From the NCBI GenBank assembly GCA_029861795.1, contig JAOTYS010000114.1, forward strand, positions 1 through 11,317: a stretch of DNA of 11,317 nucleotides, in the 5' to 3' direction. Shown in pieces: positions 6,770 through 11,317 of the stretch; position 1 is the stretch's first letter, and every line of letters starts with the position of its first letter. Below the pieces are notes generated by a model. The model made no database searches and had not been told where the DNA came from. It worked only from the letters and a program-made list of their open reading frames with translations. Made by a program: the position numbers and the translations under genes. This DNA is from Gammaproteobacteria bacterium. Lineage in GTDB: Bacteria; Pseudomonadota; Gammaproteobacteria; Arenicellales; JAOTYS01.

Positions 6770-6876
6770 GTCCAGTCCTGAAACAGTGCAAAGATGAAGA
6801 ATCCCAAGGCTATCGCACCTAGTATAAGCGCCAACCTAATATTTGCTCTGCGCTTTGACGGTTCGATAGGATCCAT
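6766..6876 (-). CDS. Cytochrome oxidase small assembly protein (36 aa, one membrane helix)
   Basis: A very short gene in the gap between coxA and ctaG. The minus strand from ATG 6876 encodes a 36-residue peptide beginning MDPIEPSKRRANIRLALILG, with a hydrophobic helix at about 15-32, ending FQDWT. The polar RRAN-R-LALI start followed by one helix matches the short proteins found at this place in many beta- and gammaproteobacterial cox operons and annotated as cytochrome oxidase small assembly protein. The exact role is not established; it is presumed to help assemble the oxidase or CtaG in the inner membrane. It starts 22 bp after the coxA stop, and its TGA overlaps the ctaG ATG (ATGA), both signs of a real operon gene. 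A GGTGA lies immediately before the ATG. Confidence 0.83.
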   Translation of the reverse strand: MDPIEPSKRRANIRLALILGAIALGFFIFALFQDWT

Positions 6877-6898
6877 TCACCACAAAACCACTCGCCCC

Positions 6899-8479
6899 CT
6901 ACCTAATCTGGGGTGGAGTTGCAAAGGTGTGATACGGTGGCGGCGAAGGCAATGTCCACTCCAGGCCCTCCGCACCGTCCCATACAGTGTCAGTCGCTTT
7001 CTCACCGCCGCGTATAGTCTTGACAACAATGTACGCGAATAACAGTTGGGACAGACCCAGACCAAACGCCCCAAGACTTGAAACCACGTTGAACTCGGTG
7101 AACTGCAAGGCGTAGTCTGGGATTCGACGCGGCATACCCGCAAGCCCGAGAAAGTGCTGTGGGAAAAAGGTGATATTGAAGAATATTGCCGTCAGCCAGA
7201 AATGAATCTTGCCGAGTTTTTCGTCGTACATGTAACCGGCCCACTTCGGCAACCAGTAATAGGTCGCTCCCATCATCGCCATGATAGATCCGGAGAACAA
7301 CACGTAGTGGAAGTGCGCCACCACGAAATATGTATCGTGATACTGAAAATCCGCGGGCACAATAGCGAGCATCAAACCCGATAAACCGCCGATGGTAAAC
7401 AGAAAGACCACAGACACTGCGAACAACATCGGGGTCTCAAACGTCATCGACCCTCGCCACATAGTCGATACCCAGTTAAACACTTTCACGCCTGTGGGCA
7501 CCGCGATCAGCATGGTCGCGTACATGAAAAACAACTCGCCGGCGAGCGGCATGCCGACAGTAAACATGTGATGAGCCCACACGATAAAGGACAGAAACGC
7601 AATAGCCGCCACCGCAAGCACCATCGAGGTATACCCAAACAAGGGTTTGCGGGAAAAGGTAGGGATGATCTGCGAAATGACGCCGAAGGCTGGCAGTATC
7701 AGGATATACACCTCCGGGTGTCCGAAGAACCAGAATACATGCTGGAACAAGACGGGGTCGCCGCCACCCGCCGGATCGAAAAACGCAGTACCGAAGTGGC
7801 GATCAGTGAGTAACATGGTTACCACGCCAGCCAGTACTGGCATCACAGCAATCAACAGATAGGCGGTGATCAACCAGGTCCATACAAACAAGGGCAATTT
7901 CATCAACCCCATGCCCGGTGCGCGCATATTGAGAATGGTGACGACGATATTGATCGCACCCAACACCGATGAAATTCCCAGCATGTGAATAGACAGGATC
8001 GTCATGTCCACACTCATTCCGCCTTGCACCGACAGCGGCGCGTACAGCGTCCACCCCGCGGAGGGACCACCACCGGGTACGAACAAGCTACCGAGCAACA
8101 GAGTAAAAGCAAACGGCAGTATCCAAAAACTCCAGTTGTTCAGACGTGGCAAAGCCATGTCCGGCGCACCGATCATCATCGGGATCTGCCAATTAGCAAA
8201 ACCAACAAAACCCGGCATGACCGCGCCGAATATCATGACCAGCGCATGCAAAGTGGTCATCTGGTTAAAAAAGTGCGGGTCAACCACTTGCAGGCCCGGT
8301 TGAAACAACTCGGCCCGGATCACTATCGCCATGAGCCCGCCGACAAAGAACATCACCAACGAGAAGATCAGGTACATGGTACCTATGTCTTTGTGATTGG
8401 TGGTGGTCACCCAACGCATGAAGCCTGCGGGTGGACCGTGATGATGATCGTCGTGATGAGCAGTGTCTGCGTATGCCAT
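6899..8479 (-). CDS. coxA: Cytochrome c oxidase subunit I (aa3-type, family A)
   Basis: Catalytic subunit that reduces O2 to water and pumps protons. All metal ligands are visible in the 526-residue, twelve-helix protein: H78 and H391 for the low-spin heme, H389 for the high-spin heme, and H254, H303 and H304 for CuB. The GHPEVY motif supplies E256 and the cross-linking Y258, typical of type A1 enzymes. The D-channel residues (N96, D107, N114/N115 in APDMALPRLNN) and K-channel Lys (K332 in PTGVKVF) are present, so it should be a proton-pumping oxidase. The N-terminus is His/Asp-rich (AHHDDHHHG) before MRWVTTTNHKDIG, a feature seen in related enzymes. An AGGAG ribosome site lies 7 nt before ATG 8479, and coxB ends 20 bp upstream. 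This class normally needs heme A, yet no heme A synthase gene is in the window. Confidence 0.98.
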   Translation of the reverse strand: MAYADTAHHDDHHHGPPAGFMRWVTTTNHKDIGTMYLIFSLVMFFVGGLMAIVIRAELFQPGLQVVDPHFFNQMTTLHALVMIFGAVMPGFVGFANWQIPMMIGAPDMALPRLNNWSFWILPFAFTLLLGSLFVPGGGPSAGWTLYAPLSVQGGMSVDMTILSIHMLGISSVLGAINIVVTILNMRAPGMGLMKLPLFVWTWLITAYLLIAVMPVLAGVVTMLLTDRHFGTAFFDPAGGGDPVLFQHVFWFFGHPEVYILILPAFGVISQIIPTFSRKPLFGYTSMVLAVAAIAFLSFIVWAHHMFTVGMPLAGELFFMYATMLIAVPTGVKVFNWVSTMWRGSMTFETPMLFAVSVVFLFTIGGLSGLMLAIVPADFQYHDTYFVVAHFHYVLFSGSIMAMMGATYYWLPKWAGYMYDEKLGKIHFWLTAIFFNITFFPQHFLGLAGMPRRIPDYALQFTEFNVVSSLGAFGLGLSQLLFAYIVVKTIRGGEKATDTVWDGAEGLEWTLPSPPPYHTFATPPQIR

Positions 8480-8499
8480 GCCTATCTCCTAACTAAAAC

Positions 8500-9624
8500 T
8501 CAGCGCAAAGCCTTCACTTGGGGTGGTTGCACCATATCGCCGGTACTGTTGCCGAAGGAATTACGCTGATAGGTAATCACGGCAGCGATGTCGGCGTCAC
8601 TCAGTTGCTCTTTGAATGCCTGCATCGTGGTGCCGGGCTTGCCGTTCATGACCAAATCTAGATGTCCATCCACCGGACCAGTGGCGATCGCGCTTCCAGC
8701 GATCGCGGGAAACGCACCAGGGACGCCCTCGCCGGTTGCCCCATGGCAAGCCATGCATTGGCCATATACTTCCTTACCACGCTCTAGCAATTCATCCATT
8801 GTCCAGGTCCTGTCGGCCTCGCCCGCCGCCGCGACTTGCACATTCTGCTGCGCTGACACCCAGGTATCGAATTCCTGTTCAGACACCGCCTCGACCACGA
8901 TGGGCATAAATCCGTGATCTTTACCGCATAGCTCAGCGCACTGTCCACGATAGATACCGGCCTCTTCTATATAAGCCCAGCTCTCATTGATGTAACCTGG
9001 AATAGCATCTTTTTTGACGCCCAATTTCGGCACCCACCACGCATGTAGGACGTCGTTTGCGGTTATAAGAAAACGGATTTTCTTGTTGGTGGGTAACACT
9101 ATGGGTTTGTCTACCTCAAGCAAGTAGTGCTCGCCTTTGGGCTCTGTGTTTTCGATCTGCGAGCGCGGTGTGGAGAGCGTGCTGAAGAAAGTGACGTCGT
9201 GATCAAGATAGTCATACCGCCATTTCCACTGGTACCCAGTGATTTTCACGGTAAGGTCGGATTCGGTGGTGTCTTCCATATTGATCAATGTAGCGGTGGA
9301 AGGGATAGCCATGCCGATGAGGATAACAAATGGGATTATGGTCCATACAATTTCCATGGCGGTACTGTCGTGGAATTGCGCCGCCTGATACCCCTTGCTC
9401 TTGCGATGCGCGTAGACAGAGTAAAACATTACCCCGAACACGACGACAAAGATGACCAGACACACCAACATGATTAGGTTGTGTAGCTCGAGGATCTCCA
9501 TCGCGATCGGCGTCACCGGTGACTGCAAATTCAACTCCCAAGCCGCGCCGGCGACATCAGTCATTAATGAAAGCAGTGCCCCCACTGCGATCGTTCCGTA
9601 TTGTTTGGTCCGAGATGACATCAT
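8500..9624 (-). CDS. coxB: Cytochrome c oxidase subunit II with fused cytochrome c domain
   Basis: Subunit II receives electrons from cytochrome c at CuA and passes them to subunit I. The 374-residue product has a signal peptide (cleavage probably near AGA-AWEL, about residue 27), two membrane helices (about 47-70 and 90-112), and the cupredoxin domain with YQWKW and a complete CuA site: H194, C229, E231, C233, H237, M240 in the QCAELCGKDHGFM region. A class I cytochrome c domain follows, with CMACH (C290, C293, H294) and probable distal Met M334. This fused form occurs in caa3-type and in Pseudomonas-type aa3 oxidases. A GGGAG ribosome site precedes the tandem ATG ATG start. It is the first cox gene, 104 bp after the DUF2244 stop; I could not find a clear promoter in that gap. 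Confidence 0.98.
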   Translation of the reverse strand: MMSSRTKQYGTIAVGALLSLMTDVAGAAWELNLQSPVTPIAMEILELHNLIMLVCLVIFVVVFGVMFYSVYAHRKSKGYQAAQFHDSTAMEIVWTIIPFVILIGMAIPSTATLINMEDTTESDLTVKITGYQWKWRYDYLDHDVTFFSTLSTPRSQIENTEPKGEHYLLEVDKPIVLPTNKKIRFLITANDVLHAWWVPKLGVKKDAIPGYINESWAYIEEAGIYRGQCAELCGKDHGFMPIVVEAVSEQEFDTWVSAQQNVQVAAAGEADRTWTMDELLERGKEVYGQCMACHGATGEGVPGAFPAIAGSAIATGPVDGHLDLVMNGKPGTTMQAFKEQLSDADIAAVITYQRNSFGNSTGDMVQPPQVKALR

Positions 9625-9728
9625 GCCCTGATTCTCCCAAAGCAGTAATTCAGATATCTAGCTGGCTCCACCTTCAGCCCTGCCCACAAGTGATTCTCAA
9701 AATTGACATTCACGTATTCTAACCACAG

Positions 9729-10208
9729 TCACCCCAAACGAATTGCCCTTTGCAGTTGAGTGGCAAATTCACGTCTGGCCTCCTCGGTCAGGCAACCACC
9801 GAGGGCGATGCGGCGACCGTGCGAGCCGATCAAGAGCCGAGATGGGTGCCACCTATGCAATCCCGGCTCCAGGAATACCTTAGTCCAGTACCTTTGAAAC
9901 TCATAGCTGATTTCTCTTGCGCCAAGACGCCGCGTCACCCTTACCGCACTGTCATCGACAATAATCAACTCGTAATCGTTAGTATGGCGGGACACCGTCA
10001 CTAGCACTACACCGACCACCAGCAATTCGAGGCCAGCAAAAGGTAGAACCATCCATGCGCCGAGTGTGGCCAGATAAAACCCGATTGCCATCGCCACCAG
10101 CGTTAGGCTCACAAAAAGCCCCAGCATAGCGCTTAGCGAAAGAGACTGATTAGGCTTGATCGTCGCTTGGAAATACGACCGGCTAGGATCGGCTGAAGCG
10201 TCTATCAT
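9729..10208 (-). CDS. DUF2244 family membrane protein
   Basis: A 159-residue protein with a polar N-terminus containing the family-like KPNQSLS (18-24), two adjacent hydrophobic helices (about 28-48 and 52-72) joined by GAWMVLPFAGLELL, and a cytoplasmic-looking C-terminal domain. That domain has a W-K-V-F-L-EPG strand, RLLIGSHGRRIALGGCL (124-140) and a final helix. This arrangement matches DUF2244, proteins of unknown function often placed beside cytochrome oxidase genes in proteobacteria. Its ATG overlaps the stop of the upstream 94-residue gene in an ATGA arrangement, with AAGG only 4 nt before the ATG, so it belongs to the bioC-like operon; coxB follows after 104 bp on the same strand. A role in oxidase function is suggested only by position. 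Confidence 0.87.
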   Translation of the reverse strand: MIDASADPSRSYFQATIKPNQSLSLSAMLGLFVSLTLVAMAIGFYLATLGAWMVLPFAGLELLVVGVVLVTVSRHTNDYELIIVDDSAVRVTRRLGAREISYEFQRYWTKVFLEPGLHRWHPSRLLIGSHGRRIALGGCLTEEARREFATQLQRAIRLG

Positions 10209-10489
10209 GGACCTTGCTTATTGCGCGCCTCCCAGCGCGAATCTGTCTCCCCGGCTGGCACCAGACTGGCCAAGTGACTCATTAGTTCTGTGAGGGAACT
10301 GGCCCTTTCTGAGGACCGCTGCTGCGCTCGATCACCGGCCCAAAAAGCGGCAGCACCGTACCATACTGGCGCGTAGTGCCGCAAGGCACAATCCTTCGAT
10401 AACAATAAGCTGGGCGAAGCCGTTGGGGCCTGACTTAAACTCTTACAGACCGCTACCACAGACGGACCGTGTCGACTCAGCACGGTCAC
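10205..10489 (-). CDS. Unrecognised 94-residue protein in the bioC-DUF2244 operon
   Basis: I do not recognise a family. The case for a real gene is its geometry: a GTG at 10489 overlaps the bioC-like stop (GTGA) and its own TGA overlaps the DUF2244 start (ATGA). It therefore fills exactly the space between two real genes on the same strand and should be translationally coupled on both sides. The 94-residue product begins (M)TVLSRHGPSVVAVCKSLSQ and has an aromatic and Ala-rich middle, RHYAPVWYGAAAFWAGDRAQ (37-56). It then has a probable amphipathic helix and a polar, charged tail, ending KQGP. There is no signal peptide and no long membrane helix; the two Cys are at 15 and 34. The frame is open further upstream to 10573, but that part lies inside the bioC-like gene. 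In other bacteria bioC is often followed by bioD; this is not BioD, as it has no P-loop. Confidence 0.62.
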   Translation of the reverse strand: MTVLSRHGPSVVAVCKSLSQAPTASPSLLLSKDCALRHYAPVWYGAAAFWAGDRAQQRSSERASSLTELMSHLASLVPAGETDSRWEARNKQGP

Positions 10490-11317
10490 AGCCGCTTTGT
10501 TGTAATTTGTTCCAAAGCCACAGTCGCAACACCCTTCTTGTTTATACCCACGTTTCCGGCATCCGGGACCCAAGCGTGGCCATATACCACCTCGTAGGTG
10601 ACAGGCAGCAAGTTGTCTGCATTGCGCTGCGCCTGGTAGGCGGCCTTAAATCGCCCGAAGCGATCCCGCCCCGTGAGCGTGCGACGCCGATCAATGTTGG
10701 CATTGCGAGAGCCCAAACACTTTATGTCGCGTAGCAGATCTTCCAGGGAACGGTAAGTCACTGTGATTCGATCAACATCAACCACTGGGTCAGTGAATTT
10801 GGCATGCATCAAGGCATCCCCTAAATCATGCATATCTAAGAACTCGTGCACATGGGGTGTGCTATCGGCCTGCGACCATGATGTACGCAACTCCTGCAAT
10901 GTATCGGGGCCATAGGTTGAGAACGTCAGTACACCACCCGGCTTGAGCACGCGCCAAAACTCGTCCAATGCGACTTTGGTATGGCACCACTGTAGCGTCG
11001 AATCCGACACCAGCACATCGACCGAGTCTGTATCGATCGGTAAACATTCCGCATCGCCGACCACAAAACGCTGCTTGCTCATCCACCGTCGCTTGTTAGC
11101 AGCCGCACGTGTCATCTCAGCCGAGACGTCCACGCCCGTGACCCGCGCGTGACGAAACAAACGCTCGAGCTGACCCATGACATATCCGCTTCCACAGCCA
11201 ACGTCCAGCACCCTCATAGGTTCGACCTTTACTAACTTGAGGCGCTCGATCAACTCGTCGGCCACTGTGTGATGCAGCACGCCGATTTCATCATAGCGTG
11301 CTGCCGCACGGGCGAAC
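10486..11317 (-). CDS. bioC: Malonyl-ACP O-methyltransferase BioC-like, 5' end outside window
   Basis: SAM-dependent methyltransferase of the BioC type, which methylates malonyl-ACP so that the fatty acid pathway can build the pimeloyl chain of biotin; it is cytoplasmic. The frame runs off the right edge, so the true start is not in the window. The first visible residues, FARAAARYDEIGVLHHTVAD, match the BioC N-terminal FDRAAxxYD element, which rules out the GTG at 11280 as the start. Motif I, VLDVGCGSGY, lies near 11180-11212. An acidic residue ends the next strand (VTGVDVS), and LQWC is followed by EFWRVLKPGG, TFSTYGPDTLQELR, and FLDMHDLGDAL. The C-terminal LPVTYEVVYGHAW is typical of BioC. 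The stop overlaps the GTG of the next gene. Absence of bioD immediately downstream leaves a small chance that this is a BioC paralogue with another substrate. Confidence 0.9.
   Translation of the reverse strand, partial: FARAAARYDEIGVLHHTVADELIERLKLVKVEPMRVLDVGCGSGYVMGQLERLFRHARVTGVDVSAEMTRAAANKRRWMSKQRFVVGDAECLPIDTDSVDVLVSDSTLQWCHTKVALDEFWRVLKPGGVLTFSTYGPDTLQELRTSWSQADSTPHVHEFLDMHDLGDALMHAKFTDPVVDVDRITVTYRSLEDLLRDIKCLGSRNANIDRRRTLTGRDRFGRFKAAYQAQRNADNLLPVTYEVVYGHAWVPDAGNVGINKKGVATVALEQITTKRL

Noticed and set aside
8437..8460. His/Asp-rich N-terminus of CoxA, considered as a new metal-binding extension
   Set aside because: Short His-rich leaders before the MRWVTTTNHKDIG element are common in related CoxA proteins, so it is not unusual.
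8684..8706. Two GCGATCGC palindromes (8684-8691 and 8699-8706), reminiscent of HIP1 elements
   Set aside because: They lie inside the cytochrome c domain of coxB, where a repeated Ala-Ile-Ala codon pattern explains them. The window is not cyanobacterial, and I noticed no wider series.
9703..9708. Perfect TTGACA on the plus strand, considered as a -35 box
   Set aside because: No matching -10 at 16-18 nt, and no plus-strand gene lies downstream; it points into the DUF2244 gene in antisense.
10490..10573. Longer form of the unrecognised 94-residue protein starting at the ATG at 10573
   Set aside because: The extra residues lie wholly inside the bioC-like coding sequence, while the GTG at 10489 gives the exact GTGA overlap typical of coupled genes.

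Overview
This window looks like chromosomal DNA from a gammaproteobacterium. It carries an almost complete cytochrome c oxidase (cox/cta) gene cluster on the minus strand. The evidence is the gene order coxB-coxA-small assembly gene-ctaG-coxC, then a divergent DUF2909 gene, then SURF1, an SCO-like gene and ctaB, as known from Pseudomonas and relatives. Subunit II also has a fused C-terminal cytochrome c domain, as in that group. I cannot name a genus from sequence alone.

Layout from right to left, in the direction of transcription of nearly everything. (1) 11317-9729: the 3' part of a bioC-like methyltransferase gene, an unrecognised 94-residue gene and a DUF2244 membrane protein gene, joined by GTGA and ATGA four-base overlaps, so they are very probably one operon. 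(2) 9624-5245: coxB, coxA, a 36-codon small assembly gene, ctaG (Cox11) and coxC. These encode the three core subunits of an aa3-type oxidase and the CuB-insertion chaperone. (3) 4956-5192: a small two-helix DUF2909 protein, the only plus-strand gene, with its own candidate promoter. (4) 4872-2502: SURF1, an SCO-like thioredoxin-fold protein and heme O synthase CtaB, tightly packed. (5) 2271-676: a polytopic GT-C-type glycosyltransferase-like protein, followed by a DUF3179 gene (624 to beyond base 1) that runs off the left edge.

The central genes work together. CtaB farnesylates heme B for the oxidase; SURF1, CtaG and the SCO-like protein help insert heme and copper; CoxA/B/C form the proton-pumping terminal oxidase. 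The heme A synthase gene (ctaA/COX15), which commonly lies between the SCO-like gene and ctaB, is absent: those two genes are 3 bp apart. Nor is there the sco1/senC gene often found after ctaB; a glycosyltransferase-like gene and a DUF3179 gene follow instead. I see no insertion sequences, CRISPR arrays, tRNAs or rRNAs. Most of the window is ordinary. The points worth a second look are the missing COX15, the SCO-like protein with Met at the usual metal-ligand His position, the unrecognised 94-residue gene, and the small genes that simple length cut-offs miss.
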